DNA of 64,000 nucleotides from Azomonas tarimensis (GCF_042648805.1 NZ_JBHRXZ010000022.1:372001-436000); one strand, 5' to 3'. Positions 10,490 through 19,333 are shown, counted from the first letter of the stretch. The notes: generated from the letters alone by a model not told the origin. A program made the numbers and translations.

Positions 10490-11584
10490 CTAGGGCTCTG
10501 TCCTGGCAAGGATGCCCAGCTCCAGCTGCATGCGCAGGCCCAGATCGGTGCGTGAGTCGGCATGACGCAGGGCCTGTTCCGGACTGATGCGTTCGGCTTC
10601 GAGCAGGCGGAACAGATGCTGGTCGAATGTCTGCAGGCCGGGCTCCGGCGCATTGGCGATCGCCTCGCGCAACTCGTGCAGCCTGTCGCGCTTGATCAGG
10701 TCACGCAGGTAAGGGGTGCTCAGCAGCAGCTCCACCGCGGCCACTCGCCCCTTCTGGCGCCCAGGCACCAGCCGCTGGGCAACGATGGCAAGCAGGTTCT
10801 GCGCGAGGTCCGCGAGCATCTGGCCGCGCGCATGCTCGGGAAAGAAATGCACCACCCGTTCGATGGCCTGCAGCGAACCGGTGGCGTGCAGCGTGGCCAG
10901 GCACAGATGGCCGGTCTCGGCGTAATGCAGCGCCTGCTGCATGGTCTGCTGGTCACGCACCTCGCCCAGCATGATGACGTCCGGTGTTTCACGCAGGACG
11001 TTGCGCAGGGCTGCCTCGAAGCTGTGGGTGTCGAGACCCACCTCGCGCTGATCGACGATACAGCGCTGGTGCGTATGCATGAACTCGATGGGGTCCTCGA
11101 TACAGAGGATGTGACCGTACTTGTGACGGTTGCGGTGATCGATCATTGAGGCGAGGGTGGTGGACTTGCCCGAGCCCGCCGCGCCGACCACGAGGATCAG
11201 CCCGCGATCGCGCAGGGCGAGCTTTTCCAGCGTCTGGGGCAAGCCGAGTTCGGCAGCGCTGGGGATCCGGTCCTTGACGTGCCGGGCGACCAGCGTGACC
11301 TCGCCCCGCTGGTAGTAGAGGTTGAAGCGAAAGCGGCCGATGCCAGCAAGACTGATCGCCAGGTTGAGCTCGAGCTCGCGCTCGAATTCGGCGCGTTGAG
11401 CCTCGCTGAGCAAGGGGTAGACCAACTGGCGCACTGCCTCGGGCGGCAAGGGAGGCATGTCTACCGGCCGGGATGCTCCCTCGCGCCTGATGAAGGGCGG
11501 CGCTCCCACGCTCAGGAACAGGTCGGAGCCGCCCTGCTCGACGAGCAGGCGCAGCAGCGGAGAAAGGTCGGGTACACCTGCCAT
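10490..11584 (-). CDS. PilT/PilU-family type IV pilus retraction-type ATPase (additional paralogue)
   Basis: 364 residues. Contains the PilT N-terminal region (LVEQGGSDLFLSVGAPP), Walker A GAAGSGKST, the Asp box (ILCIEDPIEF), Walker B-like (PDVIMLGEVRD) and His box (ETGHLCLATLHA), all the usual motifs of a hexameric secretion ATPase. It is closest in style to the PilU encoded at 19373, sharing SDLF and GIGRFR, but is a separate gene away from pilTU. It could be an accessory retraction motor or a PilU-like regulator. It sits downstream of DUF3392 on the same strand with a 69-base gap. Confidence 0.88.
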   Translation of the reverse strand: MAGVPDLSPLLRLLVEQGGSDLFLSVGAPPFIRREGASRPVDMPPLPPEAVRQLVYPLLSEAQRAEFERELELNLAISLAGIGRFRFNLYYQRGEVTLVARHVKDRIPSAAELGLPQTLEKLALRDRGLILVVGAAGSGKSTTLASMIDHRNRHKYGHILCIEDPIEFMHTHQRCIVDQREVGLDTHSFEAALRNVLRETPDVIMLGEVRDQQTMQQALHYAETGHLCLATLHATGSLQAIERVVHFFPEHARGQMLADLAQNLLAIVAQRLVPGRQKGRVAAVELLLSTPYLRDLIKRDRLHELREAIANAPEPGLQTFDQHLFRLLEAERISPEQALRHADSRTDLGLRMQLELGILARTEP

Positions 11585-11653
11585 GGTCGGGCCTCTTGTT
11601 CCATTGTCCGGCGATCATGGTGCAGCCGGCGTCCGGCGGCAACGGCGAGGCGC

Positions 11654-11977
11654 TCAGCGCCGGTCCGCGAGCACGCCGATGACGATGAAGACCAGCAGCA
11701 GCACCGGCGACAGGGTGTAGTTGTTGAACTGGCCGAGCCCGCGCATCAGCCAGGGGGTCAGGTAGATCATCGCCAGGCCGTAACCTGCCGCGCACAGCAG
11801 GATGAATACCAGGGTGCGGAACACGAAGTTGAAGCCTCCGACCTGCCGCTGCACCCATTGATTGATGGCGGGACCGAAGATCACCAGCAGCGAAGCCATG
11901 ATGGCCAGGGAGATGTCGTAGAGGTGGCCGCGGCTCCAGCGCGACAGGGAAACGATGAGTTCAAGCAGCAGATCCAT
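11654..11977 (-). CDS. DUF3392 family inner-membrane protein
   Basis: 107 residues with three or four hydrophobic segments (about 20-40, 48-72 and 82-105), no signal peptidase site and no catalytic motif. It matches the DUF3392 family of small gammaproteobacterial membrane proteins of unknown function. It begins 9 bases after the hemW stop, so it is probably co-transcribed with hemW. Confidence 0.8.
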   Translation of the reverse strand: MDLLLELIVSLSRWSRGHLYDISLAIMASLLVIFGPAINQWVQRQVGGFNFVFRTLVFILLCAAGYGLAMIYLTPWLMRGLGQFNNYTLSPVLLLVFIVIGVLADRR

Positions 11978-11986
11978 GCCGGGTCC

Positions 11987-13201
11987 TTAGGACAAGAAGT
12001 GTTGTAACAGGTCGTTGAGAAAAAGCTGTCCGCGTGGCGTGGCGGCCAGACGCTGCGGGTCGGGCTCGAGCAATCCCTGGCGTTCGGCCCGCTGCCGGCC
12101 CTCCGCCAGCGCCTCCAGCGGCAAGCCGGTACGTTCGATGAACAGCGTGGCCGCCACGCCTTCGGTGAGGCGCAACGCGTTCATCAGAAACTCGAATGGC
12201 AGCTCGTGCGCCTCCAGCACCTTGCCTCCGGCACAGAAGGCCTTGGTTGGGTCAAGGTAGTCCTTCGGCAGGCGGGTCTTCCAGCGACGGCGAATCAGCC
12301 CATCGACACCGGTCAGCTTGCCGTGGGCACCGGCGCCGAGTCCGAGGAAATCGCCGAAGGTCCAGTAATTCCGGTTGTGCCGCGCCTGCCGGCCGGGCTG
12401 GGCATAGGCCGAGGTTTCGTACTGGGCATAGCCGTGCCCGGCGAGCAGGGCCTGGCCGGCCTCCTGAATGTCCCACAGGATGTCGTCTTCGGGGAGCACC
12501 GGCGGCTGGCTCCAGAACAGGGTGTTGGGCTCGAGCGTCAGTTGGTACCACGACAGATGCGTCGGCTCCTGGGCGATGGCGATGGCCAGGTCGCCTAGCG
12601 CATCGTCCAGCGACTGGTCGGGCAAACCGTGCATGAGGTCGAGGTTGAAGTTGTGGAAGCCGGCGGCGCGGGCCATGTCGGCGGCGCGGATGGCTTCCTC
12701 GCCGTCATGAATGCGCCCCAGTGCCTTGAGCTTGTCGGCCTGGAAGCTCTGCACGCCGATCGACAGCCGATTGATGCCTAGCGCCCGGTAGTCGCGAAAC
12801 TTGGCCTGCTCGAAGGTGCCGGGGTTGGCCTCCAGGGTGATTTCGATGTCATCGACGAAGCCGATCCGGCGCTCAAGCCCGTCCAATATCTGCCCCAGCG
12901 CCCGCGGAGAAAATAGACTGGGGGTGCCGCCACCAAAGAAGATCGAGACGAGCTTGCGATCCTGTGCAGCTTCCAGCTCTTCGCCCAGGTCAGCGAGAAC
13001 GGCGGCGACGTACTCCTCTTCGGGCAGCGACGGGCCGGCGGCGTGGGAGTTGAAGTCGCAGTACGGGCACTTGCGCACGCACCAGGGGATGTGCACGTAG
13101 GCCGCCAGCGGAGGGAGCAGCAAGCTACAAGCCTCAGGCCTCGAGCGGTTCTCGCTGCTTTTACTTGTGGTTTGTGGCTTGTGGCTTGCGGCTGTTTTCA
13201 C
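11987..13201 (-). CDS. hemW: HemW, radical SAM heme chaperone (coproporphyrinogen oxidase-like)
   Basis: 404 residues from a GTG at 13201. Radical-SAM signature CVRKCPYC (residues 41-48), GGGTPSLF and GVQSF follow the HemN/HemW plan; the C-terminal domain is short as in HemW. HemW binds heme and passes it to respiratory enzymes; it is not the true oxygen-independent HemN. The GTG start overlaps the rdgB stop (GTGA). The first ~26 codons are encoded by a degenerate heptamer repeat (13165-13192), and recognisable homology begins only around LLPPLAAYVHIPW. A TTG at 13123 is therefore an alternative start. Assignment is sure; the start is not. Confidence 0.9.
   Translation of the reverse strand: MKTAASHKPQTTSKSSENRSRPEACSLLLPPLAAYVHIPWCVRKCPYCDFNSHAAGPSLPEEEYVAAVLADLGEELEAAQDRKLVSIFFGGGTPSLFSPRALGQILDGLERRIGFVDDIEITLEANPGTFEQAKFRDYRALGINRLSIGVQSFQADKLKALGRIHDGEEAIRAADMARAAGFHNFNLDLMHGLPDQSLDDALGDLAIAIAQEPTHLSWYQLTLEPNTLFWSQPPVLPEDDILWDIQEAGQALLAGHGYAQYETSAYAQPGRQARHNRNYWTFGDFLGLGAGAHGKLTGVDGLIRRRWKTRLPKDYLDPTKAFCAGGKVLEAHELPFEFLMNALRLTEGVAATLFIERTGLPLEALAEGRQRAERQGLLEPDPQRLAATPRGQLFLNDLLQHFLS
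13165..13192. repeat. Four tandem copies of a 7-bp repeat at the rdgB/hemW junction
   Basis: TTGTGGT, TTGTGGC, TTGTGGC, TTGCGGC run head to tail on the plus strand. Related 'CAAGC'-type low-complexity DNA is common between Pseudomonas genes. Here it falls inside the annotated 5' end of hemW. Since seven is not a multiple of three, copy-number change would shift the reading frame of the GTG-initiated product. Confidence 0.75.
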
Positions 13202-13797
13202 GCGATTCCCAGCCGCGCCTTCAACTGCTCCATCGCCCGCGCTCGATGACTGATCCGGTTCTTTTCCGCGGCCGGCAGTTCGGCGCTGGAACAGCCCAGT
13301 TCTGCTACCAGAAACAGCGGGTCATAGCCGAAACCCTGCTCACCGCGCGGCGCATGGAGGATGCTGCCGTGCCAGAGCCCTTCACAGAGGATCGGCAGCG
13401 GGTCTTCGGGGTGCAGCAGCAGGGCCAGGGCGCAGACGAACTGGGCGCCGCGCTCGGCGTCGGGCACCTCGCGGAGCGCGTCGAGCAGCTTGGCGTTGTT
13501 TGCCGCATCGCCCCCGCCATCGGCATAACGTGCCGAGTAGATACCGGGCGCGCCGCCGAGGGCGTCCACCGCCAGGCCCGAGTCATCGGCCAGGGCCGGC
13601 AGTCCGGATACCCTGGCCGCATGGCGGGCCTTGAGGATGGCGTTCTCGACAAAGCTCAGGCCGGTCTCTTCCGGCTCGATGTCACTGAACTCGCTGACCG
13701 GTCGGACGCGGATGGCGGAGCCGAGCATGGCCTGCAGTTCACGCAGCTTGCCCTTGTTATGACTGGCCAGAACCAGTTCGCTGATGGGGCGACTCAC
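13198..13797 (-). CDS. rdgB: RdgB/HAM1 non-canonical purine NTP pyrophosphatase (XTP/dITP diphosphatase)
   Basis: 199 residues, standard length. Motifs LVLASHNKGKLRE (substrate loop), LADDSGLAVDALGG (catalytic Asp), PGIYSARYA, GFGYDPLF and the C-terminal SHRARAM are all present. The cytosolic enzyme hydrolyses dITP and XTP to the monophosphates and pyrophosphate, keeping deaminated purines out of DNA. Its start overlaps the stop of the DUF4426 gene upstream and its stop overlaps the hemW GTG, so this is a tightly packed operon. Confidence 0.96.
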   Translation of the reverse strand: MSRPISELVLASHNKGKLRELQAMLGSAIRVRPVSEFSDIEPEETGLSFVENAILKARHAARVSGLPALADDSGLAVDALGGAPGIYSARYADGGGDAANNAKLLDALREVPDAERGAQFVCALALLLHPEDPLPILCEGLWHGSILHAPRGEQGFGYDPLFLVAELGCSSAELPAAEKNRISHRARAMEQLKARLGIA

Positions 13798-14210
13798 TCG
13801 GGGAAGACTTCCTGTTCGAACTGAATGTTGATCGGACGGCCACCGGAAGGGTGGACGTTGAGCTGAAAGCGCAGCAGTTCCTGGGTGTCGATGGGGAACT
13901 GGGTCAGGTAGTAGACCGCCTCGTCTTCACGGACCTGGCGGAAGTTGAGGTTGCGCTGCTGGCCGAGCAGGTTGGTCATGGTGCCGCTTACCTGGGCGGT
14001 AACGGGTTTGCCGCTTTCCTGCACCGCAACGTTGAGCACGCCCTGGGTGCGGCTGCGGACCAGTCCTGCGGCCGACGCGATCTCGGGTGTCAGAAAGCTC
14101 GAATGGAAGGCGATGTAGTGGATGTCGTAGTCACCAAAGGTCTGTTTGCGTTCGGCGAAGGCGGGCAGCGCCATGAACAGGGCGAACAGAGCGATAAGAG
14201 CGCTTTTCAT
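13794..14210 (-). CDS. DUF4426 exported protein
   Basis: 138 residues with a signal peptide (MKSALIALFALFMALPAFAE, cleavage after AFA). The mature part is beta-rich (GDYDIHYIAFHSSFLTPEIA) and matches DUF4426, a periplasmic family of unknown function found between metW and rdgB in Pseudomonas. The start at 14210 has GGAGG eight bases upstream; an open frame extends into metW but lacks such signals. It overlaps rdgB by four bases. Confidence 0.85.
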   Translation of the reverse strand: MKSALIALFALFMALPAFAERKQTFGDYDIHYIAFHSSFLTPEIASAAGLVRSRTQGVLNVAVQESGKPVTAQVSGTMTNLLGQQRNLNFRQVREDEAVYYLTQFPIDTQELLRFQLNVHPSGGRPINIQFEQEVFPE

Positions 14211-14236
14211 GAGGAAATCCTCCGGTTGTTGTCGTT

Positions 14237-14845
14237 TCAGGGGCGAACCGCGATGGCCCCCGCGATACGGTAGATGCCGATCTCGCCAAGCAGGTTGGGC
14301 CAGAGTCTGCTGGCCCACCCGTGACGATGCTTGCGGTCCACCGCCAGTCGATCCTTGACCTCGATGCTCAATGAGCGGCACAGGTTCTCGAAGTCCCTGA
14401 ACGTGCAGAAATGGATGTTCGGCGTGTTGTACCAGGTATAGGGCAGGAAATCCGAGACCGGCATCCGGCCCTTGACGGTGAGGTGAGAGCGGCAGCGCCA
14501 GTGGCCGAAATTGGGAAAGGTGATGACGCACTCACGGCCGACCCTGAGCATCTCGCGCAGGAGCTGGTCGGGAAAATGTACCGCCTGCAGGGCTTGGCTC
14601 ATCACCACGACGTCGAAACTGTCACTGGCGAAGTTGCCGAGGCCCTTGTCGAGATCCTGCTCGATCACATTGACCCCTCGCTCGATGCAGCGGGCGATGT
14701 TGTCCGAATCGATCTCCAGGCCGTAACCCTTGACCTCCTTGTGGTCGTGCAGCCAGGCCAGCAGCTCGCCGTTGCCGCAGCCGAGGTCGAGAACGCGGCT
14801 GCCGGCCGGAATCCAGTCCTGAATGATGTCTAGATCGGCGCGCAT
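14237..14845 (-). CDS. metW: MetW, methionine biosynthesis methyltransferase-like protein
   Basis: 202 residues with a class I methyltransferase SAM loop (VLDLGCGNGELLAWL) and the MetW landmarks QDLDKGL, MSQALQAV and ITFPNFGHWRCR. MetW pairs genetically with MetX and is thought to assist homoserine O-acylation in methionine synthesis. It begins 9 bases after metX on the same strand, the usual metXW arrangement. Confidence 0.95.
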   Translation of the reverse strand: MRADLDIIQDWIPAGSRVLDLGCGNGELLAWLHDHKEVKGYGLEIDSDNIARCIERGVNVIEQDLDKGLGNFASDSFDVVVMSQALQAVHFPDQLLREMLRVGRECVITFPNFGHWRCRSHLTVKGRMPVSDFLPYTWYNTPNIHFCTFRDFENLCRSLSIEVKDRLAVDRKHRHGWASRLWPNLLGEIGIYRIAGAIAVRP

Positions 14846-14854
14846 GGCAGATTC

Positions 14855-15994
14855 CTATACGACAATGCGGTTCATGTAGCGGGTGAACGCCTGCAGGTAG
14901 CGAGGAATCGGCAACAGGAAGGCGTCGTGACCGTGGGCCGCCTCAATTTCAAGGTAGCTGACGTTCTTGCCCGCTGCGACCAGGGCATCGACGATTTCCC
15001 GCGAGCGAGCCGGCGAGAATCGCCAGTCGGTGGTGAAGGACAGCAGCAGGAAATCCGCCTGGGCGGGGGCCAGAGTCGCTGCCAGGTCGCCGTCGTGGGC
15101 CTGTGCCGGGTCGAAATAGTCCAGCGCCTTGGTCATAAGCAGGTAGGTGTTGGCGTCGAAACGTGCGGAAAACTCTTCGCCCTGATAACGCAGGTAGCTT
15201 TCCACCTGGAACTCGACATTGGTGAAGTCGTAGTTGAGCTTGTCGTTCTTCAGGTCGCGACCGAACTTGCTGCCCATGGCGTCATCGGACAGGTAGGTGA
15301 TGTGTCCCACCATGCGCGCCAGCATCAACCCGCGGCGCGGAATCACTCCCCTCTCCTGGAAGTGCCCGCCATGAAACTCGGGGTCCGACAGGATCGCCTG
15401 GCGCGCCACCTCGTTGAAGGCGATGTTCTGTGCCGATAGCCGCGGCGCGGTAGCAATGGCCAGGCAGTGGCGAACCCGCTCGGGATAGCTGATGGTCCAC
15501 TGCAGCGCCTGCATGCCGCCGAGGCTGCCCCCCACCACTGCAGCCCACTGGCTGATACCCAGGCGATCGGCGAGCCGGGCCTGGCTGTGCACCCAATCCT
15601 CCACGGTGACCATGGGAAAGTCGGCGCCGTAGGGTTTGCCGGTCGCTGGATTGAGGCTGCTCGGGCCGGTCGAGCCGTTGCAGCCGCCCAGATTGTTCAG
15701 CGCGACGACGAAAAAGCGGTTCGTGTCGATCGGCTTGCCAGGCCCGATGCAACTGTCCCACCAGCCGGGTTTGCGGTCTTGAGGGCTGTGGTAGCCGGCG
15801 GCGTGATGGTGGCCGGACAGAGCGTGGCAGATCAGCACGGCATTGCTGCGGCTGGCATTGAGTTGGCCGTAGGTTTCGTAGATCAGCTCGTAGCTGCCGA
15901 GCAGGCGACCGCAGGCCAGCGCGAGGGGTTCGTCGAAGGAGGCGGTTTGCGGGCTCACCAGACCGACCGAATCGGCGGCAAATGCAGTGGGCAT
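14855..15994 (-). CDS. metX: MetX, homoserine O-acyltransferase (succinyl type in Pseudomonas)
   Basis: 379 residues, alpha/beta hydrolase fold. Nucleophile elbow VVGGSLGGMQAL (catalytic Ser), an Asp near SFTTDWRFSP and a late His (AAHGHDAFLL) form the triad; LNNLGGCNGSTGPSSLNP is the conserved substrate loop. It acylates homoserine as the first committed step of methionine synthesis; pseudomonad MetX proteins use succinyl-CoA although the fold resembles acetyltransferases. The ATG at 15994 (MPTAFAADSVGLVSPQ) is preferred over an upstream TTG on homology and an AGGA site. Confidence 0.95.
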   Translation of the reverse strand: MPTAFAADSVGLVSPQTASFDEPLALACGRLLGSYELIYETYGQLNASRSNAVLICHALSGHHHAAGYHSPQDRKPGWWDSCIGPGKPIDTNRFFVVALNNLGGCNGSTGPSSLNPATGKPYGADFPMVTVEDWVHSQARLADRLGISQWAAVVGGSLGGMQALQWTISYPERVRHCLAIATAPRLSAQNIAFNEVARQAILSDPEFHGGHFQERGVIPRRGLMLARMVGHITYLSDDAMGSKFGRDLKNDKLNYDFTNVEFQVESYLRYQGEEFSARFDANTYLLMTKALDYFDPAQAHDGDLAATLAPAQADFLLLSFTTDWRFSPARSREIVDALVAAGKNVSYLEIEAAHGHDAFLLPIPRYLQAFTRYMNRIVV

Positions 15995-16066
15995 CGATCC
16001 TGCTCGAGGCAATGGGAAGGCGGCAGAGTCTACTGTCTGGCGCGGCGCAATTCACCCGGAAATCGC

Positions 16067-16092
16067 TTTCCCCGCCCTGTGGGCCGGGGAAA
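16067..16092 (-). terminator. Strong stem-loop between yggT and metX
   Basis: TTTCCCC (16067-16073) pairs with GGGGAAA (16086-16092), with further G-C pairs inside and a short loop. It lies just past the yggT stop and before metX on the same strand, so it probably ends the yggS-proC-yggT transcript. The T-run beyond is weak. Confidence 0.6.
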
Positions 16093-16101
16093 GCCCGGGG
16101 T

Positions 16102-16692
16102 CTAGATCAGCCGTTGCAGCAGCGGCGGCATGTTGGCCATCACCGCCAGGTTGTTCACCACCAGCATGTCCAGCAGGCGCAGGGCGAGGAAAGCGAAGAT
16201 CGGCGACAGGTCGAGCCCGCCCAGGCTCGGCAGGAAGCGCCGGAAAGGCACCAGTACCGGCTCGCAGATCTGATGTACCAGCAGCGCCCCTGGGTTGTGA
16301 CTGCCCTGGGCTACCCAGGAGAGAATCACGCTGATGATCAGGGCGAAGAAGAAGATCTTGAGGAAGGTGCCGGTGATACCGATCAGAGACCAGACCAGCA
16401 GCTGCAGTGGATTGCCAATGGTGCCGTAGGCCAGCATCAGCAGGGCACCCATGAGCACCATCTGAACCAGCAGCGCGAGTACCAGGGTCGCCAGATCCAG
16501 GCCGCCCACGCTCGGGATGATCCGCCGCAGGGGCCGCAGCAGCGGGTGCGTCGCGCGCACGATGAACTGACTCAGCGGATTGTAGAAGTCGGCACGCACC
16601 AGCTGCAGGATGAAGCGCAGCAGCACGATGATCAGGTACAGGCTACCAAGCGTCTGTACGATGAGAATGCCGGCACTGTTCAAACCATTCAT
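16102..16692 (-). CDS. yggT: YggT family membrane protein
   Basis: 196 residues made of two tandem YggT units, each with two hydrophobic helices and the FYNPLSQFIVRATHPLLRPLRRIIP / EPVLVPFRRFLPSLGGLDLSP signature. Inner-membrane protein; the family is implicated in osmotic stress tolerance and cell-envelope organisation, without a defined activity. It follows proC by 12 bases with a good AAAGGAGA ribosome site, as in most Pseudomonas. Confidence 0.93.
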   Translation of the reverse strand: MNGLNSAGILIVQTLGSLYLIIVLLRFILQLVRADFYNPLSQFIVRATHPLLRPLRRIIPSVGGLDLATLVLALLVQMVLMGALLMLAYGTIGNPLQLLVWSLIGITGTFLKIFFFALIISVILSWVAQGSHNPGALLVHQICEPVLVPFRRFLPSLGGLDLSPIFAFLALRLLDMLVVNNLAVMANMPPLLQRLI

Positions 16693-16704
16693 CTATCTCT
16701 CCTT

Positions 16705-17523
16705 TTATTGACCCAACTGCTGGGCCAGCTCGGCCGAGCGCTGCGCGGCGGCTCGCACGGCTTGTTCCACCAGGGGTTCGAAGCCTCCGGCCTGAAAAGC
16801 TTTGATCGCCGCTTCGGTCGTTCCGTTCGGCGAGGTGACGCGACGACGCAACTCGTCGGGCGCCACGCCGCTTTCGCAGGCCATGCGTCCGGCGCCAAGG
16901 GCGGTATGCGCGGCCAGTAGGGCGGCGGTTTCGCGGGGCAGGCCCAGGGCCTCGCCGGCACTGGTCATGGCTTGCATCATGAGGAAAAAGTAGGCCGGGC
17001 CGCTGCCGGAAACTGCAGTGACTGCGTCGATCAGGACTTCCTCGTCCAGCCACAGGGCCAGGCCCACGGCAGATAGTAGTTGCTCGGTCTGCTGGCGCTG
17101 CTCTGTGCTGACCTGGGGGTTGGCATACAGCCCGCTGACGCCCTGGCGCACGAGCGATGGGGTATTGGGCATGCAGCGTACAAGGGCGCGCGGGCCCAGC
17201 CAGTTTTCAAGGCTGGCGCAGCTGATGCCGGCAGCGATGGATACGATCAGGGCCTGCTCGGGCAGCGAGCCGGCGAGGTCCTGGCAAACCGCTTTCATGA
17301 CCTGGGGCTTGACCGAAAGCACCACGATGTCGGCACCGCTCACGGCCTCGTGGTTGCTCTCGAAGGTGGCGATACCGTGCTCGGCGGCGATCCGTTCGCG
17401 GCACTCGGCGCCGGGGTCGCTGGCCTGGATGCGCTCGGCGGGCACGCCCTGGGCGCGCAGGCCACCGATCAGGCTGGCGGCCATGTTGCCGGCGCCGATA
17501 AAGGTGATGCGGGGTTGGCTCAT
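16705..17523 (-). CDS. proC: ProC, pyrroline-5-carboxylate reductase
   Basis: 272 residues. N-terminal Rossmann motif ITFIGAGNMAASLIGGL binds NAD(P)H; the C-terminal domain has AVSGSGPAYFFLMMQAM and ASGVAPDELRRRVTSPNGTT-like sequence (LRRRVTSPNGTTEAAI), the proline-binding signature. It catalyses the last step of proline synthesis, reducing pyrroline-5-carboxylate. Start overlaps the yggS stop by ATGA. Confidence 0.97.
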   Translation of the reverse strand: MSQPRITFIGAGNMAASLIGGLRAQGVPAERIQASDPGAECRERIAAEHGIATFESNHEAVSGADIVVLSVKPQVMKAVCQDLAGSLPEQALIVSIAAGISCASLENWLGPRALVRCMPNTPSLVRQGVSGLYANPQVSTEQRQQTEQLLSAVGLALWLDEEVLIDAVTAVSGSGPAYFFLMMQAMTSAGEALGLPRETAALLAAHTALGAGRMACESGVAPDELRRRVTSPNGTTEAAIKAFQAGGFEPLVEQAVRAAAQRSAELAQQLGQ

Positions 17524-18233
17524 GGAGATTCCTTGGTTGGGGAGGGTTGCCCGTACTCACGGGCGCCGAACAGGGCGGTACCGACACGAACCCAGGTGGC
17601 GCCTTCGGCGATGGCCGCTTCGAGGTCCTGGCTCATGCCCATCGACAGCGTATCCAGCGACAGTTCGGGGGGCAGCGATTCCTTCAGCTGGCGCAGGCGG
17701 GCGAAGGCGGCGCGCTGCTCGAGCGGATCCTCGCTCGGTGCCGGGATGGCCATCAGGCCGCGCAGCTTCAGCCGCGGCAGTGCCGCGATCTGGCGGGCCA
17801 GGGCGGCCGTCTCGTCGGTTCGGCAGCCTGACTTGCTGTGTTCGTCACTGAGGTTGACCTGCAGGCAGACATTCAACGGCGGCAGGTCCGCCGGGCGCTG
17901 GGCGGACAGGCGTTCGGCGATCTTCAGCCGATCCAGCGAATGGACCCAGGCAAAATGCTCGGCGACGGCGCGGGTCTTGTTCGATTGCAGAGGGCCGATG
18001 AAGTGCCAGGTCAGCGGCAGGTCGCGCAGTTCGACCTGTTTGTCCAGGGCCTCCTGCAGGTAGTTCTCGCCGAAGTCCAGCTGCCCGGCCGCATGCGCCG
18101 CGCGAATCGCCGCGGCGGGCTGGGTCTTGCTGACCGCCAGCAAGGCCGTTGATCCGCTTTGCCGTGCCTCAGCTTGCTCCGCCTCACGGATCCGTGTGAC
18201 GACCTTTGCAAAATTCATCACTATCGTGGACAT
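17520..18233 (-). CDS. yggS: YggS/PLPBP, pyridoxal-phosphate homeostasis protein
   Basis: 237 residues, single TIM-barrel domain of the alanine-racemase N-terminal type. The PLP lysine lies in LLAVSKTQP; other landmarks are DFGENYLQEA, WHFIGPLQSNK and LSMGMSQDLEAAI. It has no known catalytic reaction but controls free PLP and amino/keto-acid balance. Transcribed divergently from pilT with only 65 bases between starts, as in P. aeruginosa. Confidence 0.95.
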   Translation of the reverse strand: MSTIVMNFAKVVTRIREAEQAEARQSGSTALLAVSKTQPAAAIRAAHAAGQLDFGENYLQEALDKQVELRDLPLTWHFIGPLQSNKTRAVAEHFAWVHSLDRLKIAERLSAQRPADLPPLNVCLQVNLSDEHSKSGCRTDETAALARQIAALPRLKLRGLMAIPAPSEDPLEQRAAFARLRQLKESLPPELSLDTLSMGMSQDLEAAIAEGATWVRVGTALFGAREYGQPSPTKESP

Positions 18234-18298
18234 TAATCCCGCCCTGCCGCCAAGGTCTGCGCGGCATTCTACCTGCTTGCTTGTAATTGGGGAGTCCC

Positions 18299-19333
18299 AT
18301 GGATATCACTGAGCTGCTGGCCTTCAGCGCCAAGCAGGGTGCGTCGGATCTGCACCTCTCTGCCGGGCTACCGCCCATGATTCGGGTCGACGGCGACGTG
18401 CGTCGGATCAACCTGCCGCCGCTGGAGCACAAGCAGGTGCACGCGTTGATCTACGACATCATGAATGACAAGCAGCGCAAGGGCTTCGAGGAGTTTCTGG
18501 AGACCGACTTCTCCTTTGAAATACCGGGCGTGGCTCGCTTCCGGGTCAACGCGTTCAACCATAACCGTGGCGCAGGCGCGGTGTTCCGGACCATTCCCTC
18601 CAGGGTCCTGAGCATGGACGACCTGGGCATGGGCGAGGTGTTTCGCAAGGTTTCCGACGTGCCTCGCGGGCTGGTGCTGATGACCGGACCTACCGGCTCG
18701 GGCAAGTCCACCACGCTGGCGGCGATGCTCGACTACATCAACAGCAACAAGTACCACCACATCCTCACCATCGAGGATCCGATCGAATTCGTCCACGAGT
18801 CGAAGAAGTGCCTGGTCAACCAGCGCGAGGTGCACCGCGACACCCTGGGCTTTGCCGAGGCCCTGCGTTCAGCCCTGCGGGAAGACCCTGACATCATCCT
18901 CGTCGGTGAGATGCGTGATCTCGAAACCATCCGCTTGGCGCTGACTGCCGCGGAAACCGGTCACCTGGTGTTCGGCACCCTGCATACCACTTCCGCGGCC
19001 AAGACCATCGACCGGGTGGTCGACGTCTTCCCGGCGACGGAAAAATCCATGGTCCGCTCGATGCTGTCCGAATCCCTGCAGGCGGTGATTTCCCAGACCC
19101 TGGTGAAAAAGGTCGGCGGCGGCCGCGTGGCGGCCCATGAGATCATGATCGGGACCCCGGCCATTCGTAACCTGATCCGCGAGGACAAGGTCGCGCAGAT
19201 GTACTCGGCGATCCAGACTGGCGGCGCGCTGGGCATGCAGACGCTCGACTCCTGCCTCAAGGGACTGCTGAGCAAGGGCCTGATCAGCAAGGAAAGCGCC
19301 CGCGAAAAAGCCAAGACTCCTGAAAACTTCTAA
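18299..19333 (+). CDS. pilT: PilT, type IV pilus retraction ATPase
   Basis: 344 residues, the family's normal size. Walker A GPTGSGKST, Asp box ILTIEDPIEF, Walker B DIILVGEMRD, His box ETGHLVFGTLHT and the C-terminal AIRNLIREDK are all intact. Cytoplasmic hexamer that depolymerises pilin at the inner-membrane platform, powering twitching and DNA uptake. The start at 18299 (MDITELLAFSAKQGASDLHL) follows GGGGAG; an in-frame TTG at 18287 is less likely. pilU follows 39 bases downstream. Confidence 0.97.
   Translation: MDITELLAFSAKQGASDLHLSAGLPPMIRVDGDVRRINLPPLEHKQVHALIYDIMNDKQRKGFEEFLETDFSFEIPGVARFRVNAFNHNRGAGAVFRTIPSRVLSMDDLGMGEVFRKVSDVPRGLVLMTGPTGSGKSTTLAAMLDYINSNKYHHILTIEDPIEFVHESKKCLVNQREVHRDTLGFAEALRSALREDPDIILVGEMRDLETIRLALTAAETGHLVFGTLHTTSAAKTIDRVVDVFPATEKSMVRSMLSESLQAVISQTLVKKVGGGRVAAHEIMIGTPAIRNLIREDKVAQMYSAIQTGGALGMQTLDSCLKGLLSKGLISKESAREKAKTPENF

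Noticed and set aside
13165..13192. CRISPR-like or IS-end repeat
   Set aside because: Units are only 7 bp, directly adjacent and without spacers; this is simple tandem low-complexity DNA.
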